Below are positions 35,266 through 45,411 of a stretch of 64,000 bases of DNA, one piece after another. Every line of letters begins with the position of its first letter. Position 1 is the first letter of the stretch. Source of the stretch: Xanthomonas arboricola pv. populi. GTDB lineage: Bacteria > Pseudomonadota > Gammaproteobacteria > Xanthomonadales > Xanthomonadaceae. The notes beneath the pieces were generated by a model. It ran no database searches. It saw only the letters and a program-made list of their open reading frames with translations, and was not told where the DNA came from. Location: the NCBI RefSeq assembly GCF_002939945.1, contig NZ_MDEB01000001.1, forward strand, positions 620,001-684,000, given 5' to 3'. A program made the translations under genes and the position numbers.

Positions 35266-38130
35266 ATGTCCCAGACCACGTCTTCCTTGCGCGACCTCGA
35301 ACATCACAGCGCGTTCGTCGAACGCCACATCGGCCCGAACGATGCGGAAATCGCACAGATGCTGGAGGTGGTCGGCCACGCCTCGCTGGATGCGATGACC
35401 GATGCGATCGTGCCCGGCAACATCAAGTCGCCAGCGGCGCTGGCGCTGCCCGAGGCGGTCACCGAAGAAGAGGCGCTGGCCAAGATCCGCGCCATCGCCA
35501 GCAAGAACCAGGTGCAGCGCAGCTTTATCGGCCAGGGCTATTACGGCACCCATACGCCGAAGGTGATCCTGCGCAACATCCTGGAAAACCCGGCCTGGTA
35601 CACCGCCTACACGCCCTACCAGGCCGAGATTTCGCAGGGCCGCATGGAGGCGCTGATCAACTTCCAGACCCTATGCGCCGATCTCACCGGCATGCAGATC
35701 GCCAACGCCTCGCTGCTGGACGAAGCCACCGCCGCGGCCGAAGCGATGACGCTGGCCAAGCGCTCGGCCAAGTCGAAGTCGGAGACCTTCTTCGTGCACG
35801 ACGCGGTGCATCCGCAGACGCTGGAACTGCTGCGCACCCGCGCCGAGCCGTTGGGCATCGTGCTGCGCGTCGGCACGCCGGAAGAAGCGCTGCAGGCCGA
35901 GTGCTTCGGCGTGCTGCTGCAGTACCCGGACAGCTTCGGACACATCGGCGATCACGCCGCGTTGGCCGATGCGGTGCACGCACAAGGCGGCCTGGTCGCG
36001 GTGGCCACCGACCTGCTAGCACTGGCCCTGATCGCCGCGCCCGGCGAATGGGGCGCGGATATCGTGGTCGGCAATTCGCAACGCTTTGGCGTGCCGTTCG
36101 GCTTCGGTGGTCCGCATGCGGCCTTCATGGCCTGCCGCGATGCCTACAAGCGCTCGATGCCGGGCCGGTTGATCGGCGTGTCGATCGATGCCGCCGGCAA
36201 CCCGGCGTATCGCCTCACCTTGCAGACGCGCGAACAACACATCCGCCGCGAGAAGGCCACTTCCAACATCTGCACCGCGCAGGTGCTGCTGGCGGTGATG
36301 GCCTCGATGTACGCGGTCTACCACGGCCCCGAGGGACTGACCCGCATCGCACGGCGTACGCATCGTCTTGCTGCGATCCTGGCCGCCGCACTGCGCAGCG
36401 CAGGCGTCACCGTGGGCGAGCATTTCTTCGACACCCTGCACGTCAAGGCGATCGATGCCGACGCCATCCACGCCAAGGCCCGTGCGGCCGGCATCAACCT
36501 GCGCGCGATCGACAGCGAAGCGGTCGGCATCAGCCTGGATGAAACCAGCACGCGCGCCGACGTGGTCGCACTGGCCGGGTTGTTCGGCGCGCAGGCAGAT
36601 GTGGACGCACTCGATGCCGTCACCGCCGACGCATTGCCGCAGGGCCTGCTGCGCAACAGCGCGTTCCTGACCCACCCGGTATTCAACACCCACCACAGCG
36701 AGCATGAACTGCTGCGCTACATGCGCTCGCTGGCCGACAAGGATCTGGCGATGGATCGCACCATGATCCCGCTGGGCAGCTGCACCATGAAGCTCAACGC
36801 CACCGCCGAAATGATCCCGGTGACCTGGCCCGAGTTCGGCGCGATCCATCCGCTGGCGCCGGCCGAGCAGTCGGCCGGCTACGCGCAGCTGATCGACGAG
36901 CTGGAAGCGATGCTGGTCGAATGCACCGGCTACGACGCGGTCAGCCTGCAGCCCAATTCCGGCGCGCAGGGCGAATACGCCGGCCTGCTGGCGATCCGCG
37001 CCTATCACCGCGCACGCGGGGAAGCGCATCGCGACATCTGCCTGATTCCCGAATCCGCGCACGGCACCAACCCGGCCTCGGCGCAGATGTGCGGCATGAC
37101 GGTCGTCGTGACCAAGTGCGATGCCAACGGCAATGTCGATGTCGACGACATCCGCGCCAAGGCAGAGAAGTACTCCGGGCGCCTGGCCGCGTTGATGATC
37201 ACCTACCCGTCCACCCACGGTGTGTTTGAAGAGGACGTGGTGGCGATCTGCGAAGCGGTGCATGCGCATGGCGGCCAGGTCTATACCGACGGTGCCAACA
37301 TGAATGCCCTGGTCGGCGTGGCCAAGCCCGGCAAGTGGGGCTCGGACGTGTCGCATCTGAACCTGCACAAGACCTTCTGCATTCCGCATGGCGGCGGCGG
37401 CCCGGGTGTGGGCCCATGCGCGGTGAAGTCGCACCTGGCGCCGTTTTTACCGCGCACGCTGGGCGGCGAAGGCGACGTCGGCATGGTCAGCGCGGCCAGC
37501 TACGGCTCGGCCTCGATCCTGCCGATCAGCTGGATGTACGTGACCATGATGGGCAGCGGCGGTCTGCGCAAGGCGACCCAGGTGGCCCTGCTCAACGCCA
37601 ACTACATCGCCAAGCGCCTGGCGCCGCACTACAAGACGCTGTACACCGGCCGTAATGGCCTGGTGGCGCACGAGTGCATCCTCGACATCCGCCCGCTGGA
37701 AAAGACCAGCGGCATCGGCGCCGAAGACATCGCCAAGCGTCTGATCGACTTCGGCTTCCACGCACCGACGTTGAGCTTCCCGGTCGCCGGCACCTTGATG
37801 GTGGAACCGACCGAAAGCGAATCGCAGCACGAACTGGACCGCTTCATCGACGCGATGATCCAGATCCGCGAAGAGATCCGCGCCATCGAAGACGGCCGCC
37901 TGGACCGCGACGACAACCCGCTCAAGCACGCCCCGCATACCGCCACCCAGGTGTCGGCCAGCGAGTGGACCCACGCCTACCCGCGCGAACTGGCCGCCTT
38001 CCCGCTGCCCAGCCTCAAGCAGCAGAAGTATTGGCCGCCGGTGGCGCGCGTGGACAACGTCTACGGCGACAAGAACGTGATGTGCGCCTGCATCCCGGTG
38101 GACGCGTACAGGGACGACGTGGAGGCGTAA
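35266..38130 (+). CDS. gcvP: glycine dehydrogenase (decarboxylating), P-protein
   Basis: The P-protein of the glycine cleavage complex removes CO2 from glycine with PLP and passes the aminomethyl group to GcvH. This is the single-chain form (954 residues): the N-terminal half carries [14 protein letters not shown] and the C-terminal half the PLP Lys at 702 in [19 protein letters not shown] second ATG at 35257 would add three residues. The start is about 100 bases after the glycine riboswitch, which should activate it. gcvT and gcvH are not in the window. A strong terminator follows. Confidence 0.97.
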   Translation: MSQTTSSLRDLEHHSAFVERHIGPNDAEIAQMLEVVGHASLDAMTDAIVPGNIKSPAALALPEAVTEEEALAKIRAIASKNQVQRSFIGQGYYGTHTPKVILRNILENPAWYTAYTPYQAEISQGRMEALINFQTLCADLTGMQIANASLLDEATAAAEAMTLAKRSAKSKSETFFVHDAVHPQTLELLRTRAEPLGIVLRVGTPEEALQAECFGVLLQYPDSFGHIGDHAALADAVHAQGGLVAVATDLLALALIAAPGEWGADIVVGNSQRFGVPFGFGGPHAAFMACRDAYKRSMPGRLIGVSIDAAGNPAYRLTLQTREQHIRREKATSNICTAQVLLAVMASMYAVYHGPEGLTRIARRTHRLAAILAAALRSAGVTVGEHFFDTLHVKAIDADAIHAKARAAGINLRAIDSEAVGISLDETSTRADVVALAGLFGAQADVDALDAVTADALPQGLLRNSAFLTHPVFNTHHSEHELLRYMRSLADKDLAMDRTMIPLGSCTMKLNATAEMIPVTWPEFGAIHPLAPAEQSAGYAQLIDELEAMLVECTGYDAVSLQPNSGAQGEYAGLLAIRAYHRARGEAHRDICLIPESAHGTNPASAQMCGMTVVVTKCDANGNVDVDDIRAKAEKYSGRLAALMITYPSTHGVFEEDVVAICEAVHAHGGQVYTDGANMNALVGVAKPGKWGSDVSHLNLHKTFCIPHGGGGPGVGPCAVKSHLAPFLPRTLGGEGDVGMVSAASYGSASILPISWMYVTMMGSGGLRKATQVALLNANYIAKRLAPHYKTLYTGRNGLVAHECILDIRPLEKTSGIGAEDIAKRLIDFGFHAPTLSFPVAGTLMVEPTESESQHELDRFIDAMIQIREEIRAIEDGRLDRDDNPLKHAPHTATQVSASEWTHAYPRELAAFPLPSLKQQKYWPPVARVDNVYGDKNVMCACIPVDAYRDDVEA

Positions 38131-38162
38131 ACGCTGCCCTTTCGCGTTGACGTGTGGCATCG

Positions 38163-38202
38163 ACACCCAGCCCAGGTAATCCCGGGCTGGGTGTTTCGTT
38201 TT
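38163..38202 (+). terminator. rho-independent terminator of gcvP
   Basis: An 11-bp stem (ACACCCAGCCC at 38163-38173, GGGCTGGGTGT at 38184-38194) followed by TTTCGTTTT, 32 bases after the gcvP stop. Confidence 0.9.
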
Positions 38203-38204
38203 AG

Positions 38205-38290
38205 GCGCTCTGCGGCATGCATGCCGCAGAAGGTTCCGCGACGGTGAGCAGGCAAGGACCTGTCGGAATGGTCGGTGCGCATGCGCGTTT
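38205..38290 (-). repeat. dispersed palindromic repeat, partial copy after gcvP
   Basis: Contains a perfect 20-base palindrome, CTGCGGCATGCATGCCGCAG (38210-38229), then the right-hand segment of the family (CCGCGACGGTGAGCAGGCAA ... GGTCGGTGCGC). It is in the orientation of the copy at 43321 and opposite to that at 28515. It immediately follows the gcvP terminator. Confidence 0.75.
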
Positions 38291-38347
38291 TCCTTCCCTA
38301 CACGTGAACTCGCGATGATGTGCGTCTGAGAGAGGACACAACAGACC

Positions 38348-40015
38348 GTGATCAAGCGCGACAGAGCTTCATTGAGGCGCAACCTGGCCTGCCTGCTGCT
38401 TGCAGGCCTTGCACTGACCGCTTGCGCGCCCCGCCGCCCCGGCGAGGTGCCGGCACTGGTGCATGCGGCCGATGCGCAGGCCGAGGTGGTGCAGACCGAT
38501 GCCGGTGCAGTCCGCGGTGTCGCCAGCGCGCAGGGGCGGGTGTTCCTGGGCGTGCCGTTCGCCGCGCCGCCGGTGGGCGCGTTGCGCTTTCGCGCGCCGC
38601 AGGCTGCGCCAGCCTGGAAGGGGGTCCGCGATGCCACGCAGGCCGGGCCGGCGTGCCTGCCGCGTTATCGCTTCGGGCAGAAGCAGATATCGGAGGATTG
38701 CCTCACGCTGAACATCTATGCGCCGCCCGGCCCTGCGCCGGCGCATCCGCGCGCGGTGATGGTGTGGATCTACGGCGGCGCGCTGGAGCTCGGCAGCAAT
38801 GTCGATTACGACCTGAGTGCCTTGGCGGCGCGGCAGGACGTCATCGTGGTGGCGCCCAACTATCGGCTGGGGGTGTTCGGTTTCTTCGCGCATCCGGCGC
38901 TGCGTGGCGAAGGCGAAGGCGCATACGCATTGCTCGATCAACAGGCTGCGTTGCGCTGGGTCAGGCGCAATATCGCCGCCTTCGGTGGCGATGCGCACAA
39001 CGTCACCATGTTCGGCGAATCGGCCGGTGCCTGGAGCATCTGCTATCAACTCGCCTCACCGGGCGCGGCCGGTCTGTTCCAACGCGCAATCCTGCAGAGC
39101 GGCAGTTGCCTGGCCAGCGATTCCAGCCTGCCGCGCGCCGAGGCCGAGCGCGGCGGTGCGCGCATGGCGCAGACGCTTGGCTGCGAGCGTGCAAGCGATG
39201 TTGCCGCGTGCCTGCGCGCGCTGCCTGCCGACACCGTGGCCGATGCGAAATCCCAGCGACGTGGCCTGACCGGCAGCGATGCGTGGGCACCGATGTCTGG
39301 CGGTGAGGTCTTGCCGTTGCCGCCCGCCGAGGCGATCGCCAACCTGCAACATGCGCAGCTGCCGGTGCTGATCGGCACCAACCGCAACGAGGGGCGGCTG
39401 TTTGCGCAGTTGCTGTCCTACATCGGCAAGCTCAACCTGCGCAGCGGCTATGAGGCGCGCCTTCAACGCATGCATGCCGATCCCACAGCGATCATGGCGC
39501 GCTACGCGGACGTTGCCGCGCAATCGCGCTGGGATGCATTCGCCGACATCGTCACCGATGGCGGATTCGCCTGCCCGACGCGTCGGCTGGCCCAGGCATT
39601 GCGCACCCGCGCGCCGGTGTATGCGTACGAATTCGACGACCCGCAGGCGCCATACGGCCTGTGGCGCCTGCCATTCTCGCATCCGTTGGGCGCGTATCAC
39701 GCGTCCGAACTGGTGTACCTGTTTCAGCGCCCGTGGGTGCTCAGTGGCGAGCCGGCGTTCAGTCCGGCGCAGCAGGTCTTGGCCGATACGCTGCAGGATT
39801 ACTGGGGCGCATTCGCGCGCACCGGCGATCCGAATGGGGCTGGCCGTCCGCAGTGGCCGCGCTTCGATGGCGACGCTCCGTTGACGCTGGCGCCCGGCAG
39901 GATCGGCGCAACGCCCGACTTCGCGCAACGGCATCGCTGCGCGTTCTGGGATGTACAGGCAACGCTAACGCGGACGCACGCGGCAGCAACGCCGGCACAG
40001 CCGCCCTCGCATTGA
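38348..40015 (+). CDS. type B carboxylesterase lipoprotein
   Basis: A 555-residue alpha/beta hydrolase of the carboxylesterase/cholinesterase family. The N-terminus ends LACLLLAGLALTACAP, a lipobox, so it is a lipoprotein. Family motifs: EDCLTLNIYAP, the oxyanion strand VMVWIYGGAL (usual GGG/GGA pattern slightly altered), the nucleophile elbow FGESAGA, and a late HPLGAYHASELVYLF with the catalytic His. GTG start at 38348. It probably hydrolyses small esters in the periplasm or outside the cell; the substrate is unknown. Followed 22 bases later by an aldo/keto reductase gene, so the two may be an operon. Confidence 0.9.
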   Translation: MIKRDRASLRRNLACLLLAGLALTACAPRRPGEVPALVHAADAQAEVVQTDAGAVRGVASAQGRVFLGVPFAAPPVGALRFRAPQAAPAWKGVRDATQAGPACLPRYRFGQKQISEDCLTLNIYAPPGPAPAHPRAVMVWIYGGALELGSNVDYDLSALAARQDVIVVAPNYRLGVFGFFAHPALRGEGEGAYALLDQQAALRWVRRNIAAFGGDAHNVTMFGESAGAWSICYQLASPGAAGLFQRAILQSGSCLASDSSLPRAEAERGGARMAQTLGCERASDVAACLRALPADTVADAKSQRRGLTGSDAWAPMSGGEVLPLPPAEAIANLQHAQLPVLIGTNRNEGRLFAQLLSYIGKLNLRSGYEARLQRMHADPTAIMARYADVAAQSRWDAFADIVTDGGFACPTRRLAQALRTRAPVYAYEFDDPQAPYGLWRLPFSHPLGAYHASELVYLFQRPWVLSGEPAFSPAQQVLADTLQDYWGAFARTGDPNGAGRPQWPRFDGDAPLTLAPGRIGATPDFAQRHRCAFWDVQATLTRTHAAATPAQPPSH

Positions 40016-40037
40016 GCACATCATCCAGGAGCCACCC

Positions 40038-40892
40038 ATGTCCGTCCCTACCTCATCCCCCTGCCCCACGGTGCGCCTGCGCAACCGGCGCAGCGTGCCG
40101 GCACTCGGGCTCGGCTCATGGAATCTGGGCCAGGGCCGACACGCGCCGCAGCAGGAAATCGATGCGCTGCAGACAGGCCAGCAATTGGGCATGCGCTTGA
40201 TCGACACCGCAGAGATGTATGGCAATGGCCGGTCCGAGCAACTGATCGGCCAGGCCTTGGATAGCGTGCAGCGGCCTTATCTGGTGTCGAAGGTCCTGCC
40301 GAGCAATGCCAGCGCGCGCGGCATCGCGCGTGCCTGCGAGGCCAGCCTGCAGCGGCTCGGCGTGCGCACACTGGATCTGTATCTGTTGCACTGGCGCGGC
40401 GGCAGCGATCTGCGCGAAGTGGTCGACGCCTTCGAGGCCTTGCGCGATGCCGGCAAGATCCGCGACTGGGGCGTGTCGAACTTCGATGTCGACGATCTGC
40501 AGGACCTATGGCGCATCGAGGGTGGGCAACACTGCCTGGTCAATCAGGTGCTGTATCACGCCGGTAGCCGTGGCATCGAGTTCGATCTGCTGCCGTGGTG
40601 TGCACAGCACCAGGTGACGGTGATGGCATATTCGCCATTGGGCAGCCGCGCACTGCTGGATCACCCGATGCTGCAGGCGATCGGCGAGCGACGCGGCGTG
40701 GCCGCAACCGCCGTGGCGCTGGCATGGGCGATCCGCAGCGGCCAGGTCATCGCCATTCCCGAATCGGGGACGCCTGCACATGTGCGCGCGAACGCAGCGG
40801 CGTGCACGCTGCAACTGGACGCGCAGGACCTTGCCGAACTGGACCGTGCGTTTCCGCCACCCACACGCAAGCAGCCGCTGGATCTGCTGTAG
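40038..40892 (+). CDS. aldo/keto reductase
   Basis: A 284-residue NADPH-dependent oxidoreductase with a TIM-barrel fold. The catalytic tetrad is legible: Asp and Tyr in LIDTAEMYGNGRSEQLIG, Lys in YLVSKVLPSNAS and His in LDLYLLHWRG. The cofactor side includes VSNFDVDDL and the C-terminal AIPESGTPAHVRANAAA. The substrate is unknown. Starts 22 bases after the carboxylesterase gene. AGGAG lies upstream of the ATG. Confidence 0.93.
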   Translation: MSVPTSSPCPTVRLRNRRSVPALGLGSWNLGQGRHAPQQEIDALQTGQQLGMRLIDTAEMYGNGRSEQLIGQALDSVQRPYLVSKVLPSNASARGIARACEASLQRLGVRTLDLYLLHWRGGSDLREVVDAFEALRDAGKIRDWGVSNFDVDDLQDLWRIEGGQHCLVNQVLYHAGSRGIEFDLLPWCAQHQVTVMAYSPLGSRALLDHPMLQAIGERRGVAATAVALAWAIRSGQVIAIPESGTPAHVRANAAACTLQLDAQDLAELDRAFPPPTRKQPLDLL

Positions 40893-41099
40893 TCGGCTTG
40901 CAACGGTCGCGCTCGCTGCATGTGATTGCAGGCCCTTGTGACGGCGCATTGTGTGACAGACGCATCGGGCAGCCGCGATCCCGCGCGGGCTTTTGTCTGC
41001 ATGTGAGTATTCGTTCGCATGCGGACACGTGCACTTAACAGCGCCGCTTCCACGCTCAGCGGATAAGCCAGCATTTCAAGCCCGCCAGAGTGGAATCCC

Positions 41100-43208
41100 A
41101 TGCCCAAGTCCCCCAGCAAACCCGCGCAACTTCCGTCCACCGCTGCTGCCAGCGCAACTCCCGAAACGTTGCGCGGCACGGGCGACGAATTGCATCAGAA
41201 GGCCGGCGGCACGCATCCGCCGCTGACCACCAATCAGGGCATTCCGGTCGGCGACAACCAGAATTCGCTGCGCGCCACGCCGCGCGGGCCGACCTTGCTG
41301 GAAGACTTCATCCTGCGCGAGAAGATCACCCACTTCGATCACGAGCGCATCCCAGAGCGCATCGTGCATGCGCGCGGTAGCGCGGCGCATGGCTATTTCG
41401 AGCTGACCACGTCGTTGAGCCAGTACACCACTGCCAAGATCTTTACCGAAGTCGGCGAAAAGACCCCGTTGTTCACGCGTTTTTCGACGGTTGCCGGGGG
41501 CGCCGGCTCGGTGGACACGCCGCGCGACGTGCGCGGATTTGCGGTGAAGTTCTACACCAAGGAAGGCAACTGGGATCTGGTGGGCAACAACATCCCGGTG
41601 TTCTTCATCCAGGATGCGATGAAGTTTCCCGATCTGATCCACGCGGTGAAGATGGAGCCGGACCGCGGGTTTCCGCAGGCCGCCAGTGCGCACGACACCT
41701 TCTGGGATTTCATCTCGCTGAGCCCCGAATCGATGCACATGATCATGTGGGCGATGAGCGACCGCACGATTCCGCGCTCGCTGCGCATGATCGAAGGCTT
41801 CGGCATCCACAGCTTCCGTTTCCTCAATGAAAATGGCGACAGCACCTTCGTCAAGTTCCATTGGCGCCCCAAGCTCGGCCTGCAGTCCACCATCTGGGAC
41901 GAGGCAGTGAAGATCGCCGGCGCCGACCAGGACTTCCATCGTCGCGATCTGTTCGAATCGATCCAGAGCGGCGATTTCCCGGAGTGGGAGCTGGGCGTGC
42001 AGCTGTTCACCGAGGCGCAGGCCGATGCATTCCCGTTCGATCACCTGGATTCGACCAAGGTCATTCCTGAAGAACTGGTGCCGCTGCAGATCGTCGGCCG
42101 CATGGTGCTGGACCGCTGGCCGGACAACTTCTTCGCAGAGACCGAGCAGGTGGCGTATTGCCCGGCCAACATCGTGCCGGGTATCGACTTCAGCAACGAT
42201 CCGCTGCTGCAGGGCCGCCTGTTCTCGTATCTGGATACGCAGCTGAGCCGTCTGGGTGGGCCGAACTTCCATCAGATCCCGGTCAATGCGCCCAAGTGCC
42301 CGTTCGCCAACAACCAGCGCGACGGCCATATGCAGATGGGCGTGCCCAAGGGCCGCGTCGCGTACGAGCCCAGCTCGTTGCAGGCCGATGCGCCGCGTGA
42401 GGCGCTGCGTGGATTCCCCAGCCATGCAACACCGGCCGAAGACGGTGCCAAGGGCCGTGTGCGCGCAGAAAGTTTTGCCGATCACTACAGCCAGGCACGC
42501 ATGTTCTTCCGCAGCCAGACCGCACCGGAACAGGCGCATATGGCATCAGCCCTGGTGTTCGAGTTGTCCAAGGTGGAGACCGCGCACGTGCGCGAAGCCA
42601 TCGTCGGCCACCTGCGTCACATCGACCCGACGCTGGCGCAGCGTGTGGCCGATGGCATGGGCATGACCGCGTTGCCGCCGGCACCACCGGCTGCGGTCGC
42701 ACCGACCGACATGCCGCTGTCGCCGGCCTTGCAGCTGATCGGCAAGATGAAGGACACCTTGCAGGGCCGCACGGTCGGCATCCTGATTCACGATGGCTCC
42801 GATGCAGAGACGATCAAGGCCGTGCGCAAGGCCGCCGAAGCCGCCGGTGCCACGGTCAAGATCGTTGCGCCGAAACTGGGCGGCGCCAAGCTCAGCGATG
42901 GCAAGCAACTCGCTGCCGACGGTCAATTGGCCGGCACGCCCTCGGTGGTATTCGATGCGGTGGCGGTAGTGTTGTCGTCGGAAGCTGCCAAGGCGCTGAC
43001 ACGCGAATCGGCAGCGCTGGATTTCGTCAGCAACGCCTGGGCGCATCTGAAGGCGATCGCCTTCGACGACGGCGCGCAGCTGCTGCTGAAGGCCGGCAAT
43101 GTCGGCAAGGACGCGGGCGTGATCGCCGCGGCAGATACCAAGGCATTAATCACTGCCGCCAAGACCCGCCAGTGGGCACGCGAACCCAAGGTGCGCATGC
43201 TGGCGTAA
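41100..43208 (+). CDS. katE: large-subunit catalase (HPII type)
   Basis: KatE breaks down hydrogen peroxide. The 702-residue length and C-terminal flavodoxin-like domain (residues ~560-700, starting [10 protein letters not shown]) mark the HPII large-subunit clade. Catalytic His is at 90 ([13 protein letters not shown]), Asn at 163 ([13 protein letters not shown]) and the haem-ligand Tyr at 377 ([13 protein letters not shown]), at the same spacings as E. coli HPII. No OxyR-like site was recognised in the 200-base upstream gap. The gene is monocistronic. Confidence 0.97.
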   Translation: MPKSPSKPAQLPSTAAASATPETLRGTGDELHQKAGGTHPPLTTNQGIPVGDNQNSLRATPRGPTLLEDFILREKITHFDHERIPERIVHARGSAAHGYFELTTSLSQYTTAKIFTEVGEKTPLFTRFSTVAGGAGSVDTPRDVRGFAVKFYTKEGNWDLVGNNIPVFFIQDAMKFPDLIHAVKMEPDRGFPQAASAHDTFWDFISLSPESMHMIMWAMSDRTIPRSLRMIEGFGIHSFRFLNENGDSTFVKFHWRPKLGLQSTIWDEAVKIAGADQDFHRRDLFESIQSGDFPEWELGVQLFTEAQADAFPFDHLDSTKVIPEELVPLQIVGRMVLDRWPDNFFAETEQVAYCPANIVPGIDFSNDPLLQGRLFSYLDTQLSRLGGPNFHQIPVNAPKCPFANNQRDGHMQMGVPKGRVAYEPSSLQADAPREALRGFPSHATPAEDGAKGRVRAESFADHYSQARMFFRSQTAPEQAHMASALVFELSKVETAHVREAIVGHLRHIDPTLAQRVADGMGMTALPPAPPAAVAPTDMPLSPALQLIGKMKDTLQGRTVGILIHDGSDAETIKAVRKAAEAAGATVKIVAPKLGGAKLSDGKQLAADGQLAGTPSVVFDAVAVVLSSEAAKALTRESAALDFVSNAWAHLKAIAFDDGAQLLLKAGNVGKDAGVIAAADTKALITAAKTRQWAREPKVRMLA

Positions 43209-43232
43209 CCGCGTTGATCTAACCGACGCCGC

Positions 43233-43271
43233 CTTGGGCGCGAGCGACTCCTACGTCGTTTCGCGCCCAAG
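43233..43271 (+). terminator. hairpin after katE
   Basis: An 11-bp stem (CTTGGGCGCGA at 43233-43243, TCGCGCCCAAG at 43261-43271) with an interior GCGAC/GTCGT continuation starts 25 bases after the katE stop. No clean T run follows, so termination is likely but may be rho-assisted. Confidence 0.55.
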
Positions 43272-43320
43272 ACGTTTCTGCGCGCGGCTAGGTCGGCAGT
43301 AGAGCGGTCGGTTGCGATTT

Positions 43321-43456
43321 GGCTGCAAGGCCCCTGCCCGCCCACCATCGCGGGACACGCTACAAGTACGTCCATGTAAGCTCTTACGCGGCATCCTGCC
43401 GCGTAAGGCCCCGCGACGGTGGGCGGGCAAGGACCCGTCGGGATGGTCGGTGTGCG
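43321..43456 (-). repeat. dispersed palindromic repeat, full copy 2
   Basis: Reverse-complement copy of the unit at 28515-28650, close to nine bases in ten by eye. The inner stem TTACGCGGCA (43384-43393) / TGCCGCGTAA (43397-43406) and outer arms CCCACCATCGCGGGA / CCGCGACGGTGGG are both kept. It ends with GGTCGGTGTGCGC. Confidence 0.8.
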
Positions 43457-43822
43457 CAGTTACAAGCAGGGTATGGCTTGCACTGTTCGAATCACGTCGC
43501 GTCCGATCAGTTCCCCGCGCAAGCCGAGCAACAGGCAGGCTTTCGACACGCAACCTGGAAATGTCTCGTCTGCGGCTGCAAGCTGAGCGAAGCGCGTTCA
43601 ATAAAGCAGCCGACTGACTGACTGGTGCGGTGTCCTCGCCGGTTGCGGCGTGTCCCGCAAGTGGTGAGGGCACCGCACACTCGACGAACCAGGCTTTTGA
43701 CTGCATTTACCAGACGAGACTGCAACCCGGAACCTGGAAGGATTCACGCAGTTCCCCGCAAGCATTACAGAGGAGCCATGCTCGACCAACTCAGTAACTG
43801 AGCAGTCGTCTTGTCGGATGCA

Positions 43823-44548
43823 CTAGGCCGGTTCGGCAGGAAACTGCGCAGCGTTCGCCAGCGCGCGGTACTCGCGTGGCGTCATGCCCACCGCCAGCTT
43901 GAATTGCCGCGCAAAGGCGCTTTGATCGCTGAAGCCGCAGGCATGCCCGATTTCGGTCAGGCTCTTGTTTCCGTGCAGCAGGTGCATCGCCATCTGCAGG
44001 CGTAGCTTGGCCAGCACCTGTTGCGGGGTGAGTTGGAACACCTTGCGGAACGAGCGCTGCAGCTTGGACATCGAAAACCCGGTGATCTCCACCAGTGCCT
44101 GCATGCGCACGTTCTGCGCGTAGTTGGTGTTGAGGTACGCCAGCGCAAGCCGCAGTTTTTCGTACTGCGATTCGTGCCCGTCCTGCGGCCCCAGATCGCG
44201 CGAGATACCGATGATGCCCTGCACCTTGCCGTCGACCAGCAGCGGACGTTTGCAGGTCAGGCACCAGCCCGGTTCGCGATTGGCGAACAGATGCAGTTCC
44301 AGCAGGTTGTCGATCACTTCCCCGGCCAGCACCTGCTCGTCCTGATTGGCGTAGTTGGCGCCCAAACCGCTCGGGTAGACCTCGGCAACGCGCTTGCCGA
44401 TCAGGTCCTTGCGCGATTTCAGGCCCAGGCGCCGCAGCATGGTCTGGTTGACGTGGGTATAGCGGCCCTCGCGATCCTTGACGAAGAACAGCACGTCCGG
44501 CACGGCGTCGAACAGCGCTTCCAGATCGGCAGGATCGATGCTCTTCAT
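43823..44548 (-). CDS. PAS-domain AraC-family transcriptional regulator
   Basis: A 241-residue regulator. Residues ~5-120 form a PAS domain (LFDAVPDVLFFVKDREGRYTHVNQTMLRRLGL, then GIIGISRDLGP), and residues ~135-235 hold two helix-turn-helix motifs of the AraC type (VRMQALVEITGFSMSKLQRSFRKVF; SLTEIGHACGFSDQSAFARQFKLAVGMTPREYR). The PAS core includes a CLTC motif (REPGWCLTCKRPLLVDG), which might bind metal or respond to redox. The ATG at 44548 marks the start of similarity; another in-frame ATG is at 44560. The targets are unknown; katE next door is one candidate. Confidence 0.87.
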   Translation of the reverse strand: MKSIDPADLEALFDAVPDVLFFVKDREGRYTHVNQTMLRRLGLKSRKDLIGKRVAEVYPSGLGANYANQDEQVLAGEVIDNLLELHLFANREPGWCLTCKRPLLVDGKVQGIIGISRDLGPQDGHESQYEKLRLALAYLNTNYAQNVRMQALVEITGFSMSKLQRSFRKVFQLTPQQVLAKLRLQMAMHLLHGNKSLTEIGHACGFSDQSAFARQFKLAVGMTPREYRALANAAQFPAEPA

Positions 44549-44678
44549 GCAGGAGGTCATGCAGGACTGGACTCGGGATCGGGAAAGACGCAGCTGGCTG
44601 TGATACGCCCGCCGATGCAGGCCGCAACGCATGCAGCGCCATGATACGCCGCGCGCGTCAGACGCCGGCGCACCGCCC

Positions 44679-45149
44679 TCAGCGCGGGTTGTCGACCACG
44701 TTGGAGGCGGCCGGCCCAGCCTTGCTGTCCACCGCCGCTGCAGTGGGGTTGCCGATGCGATCCAACGGCACCTGCTGCGCGCGCCAGCCACTGACCACTG
44801 CCGCACCGGACTGCGAGCCGACCTGCACCTGCAGGCGCGCACTGCCGCCGGGCGCGATGAACGCGATGGCGCAATCGCCGGCGGCCATGCAGCTGTCGGC
44901 GGCGAGCGGATCCACTGGCTGCCAGCCCTGCTCCATCACCGCCTGCGCGAACGCGCGGTAACCCATGCCGGACTTCAGCGTGGCCGGCAGCGGCACACTT
45001 GGATCGCTGGCCACCGAGTCGGTGCCGACGGCGGCAATCGCAGACACGGGCGCGCGCGCAGGCACGGCCGTGGGCCGCGATGCGGCATTCAGGGCAGGAC
45101 TACAGACGAGGGCGAGCGCCCACAATGAGGGGCGGAACAAGGTGCGCAT
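44679..45149 (-). CDS. secreted hypothetical protein
   Basis: A 156-residue protein with a Sec signal peptide (MRTLFRPSLWALALVCSPAL, cut near NAA). The mature part is Ala/Val-rich with two Cys (DSCMAAGDCAIAF) that could form a disulfide, followed by LQVQVGSQSGAAVVSGWRAQQVPLD. No family recognised. It is on the same strand as the PAS-AraC gene, 130 bases away, and is preceded by a 260-base gap to the S9 peptidase stop. Confidence 0.6.
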   Translation of the reverse strand: MRTLFRPSLWALALVCSPALNAASRPTAVPARAPVSAIAAVGTDSVASDPSVPLPATLKSGMGYRAFAQAVMEQGWQPVDPLAADSCMAAGDCAIAFIAPGGSARLQVQVGSQSGAAVVSGWRAQQVPLDRIGNPTAAAVDSKAGPAASNVVDNPR

Positions 45150-45411
45150 GCAACGGTCCTTGCGATCCTGGCAGGGAACTGAGGAAGTTAAAGAATCGCT
45201 ATTTTGACATGGCTTGCGTGCGCTGCGGCACTGCTGCCTCATGCTGACATTCAGCCAGATGCAGTGATCCAGGCCACCTCGTCCTGCCACAAGCGGACTC
45301 ATCTGTTGGAGGGCGCCACCGACCGGTGCGACATGCATCGAAGGCTGAGCCGCAACGCTGCATCAGCCCACCAGTCGGCACGCCGCCCAGGCGACGTGCC
45401 GATCGCAACCC

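Larger units (their letters stand above)
43209..43822. other. 614-base gap with repeats, no recognised gene
   Basis: Between katE and the AraC-type regulator: the katE hairpin, one full palindromic repeat (43321-43456) and, around 43620-43690, a stretch with TGGTGCGGTG ... GTGGTGAGGGCACCGCAC that resembles the elements found near 28.4-28.7 kb. The rest shows no coding signature. Confidence 0.6.

Noticed and set aside
35192..35398. Short frame beginning at the GTG/ATG right after AGGAGGTG in the gcvP leader.
   Set aside because: The Shine-Dalgarno is too close to the ATG for efficient use, and the frame overlaps gcvP in another phase. It is discussed as a finding but not called as a gene.
40893..41099. 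OxyR or Fur box ahead of katE.
   Set aside because: No ATAG-N7-CTAT-type or Fur-like dyad could be recognised in the gap.
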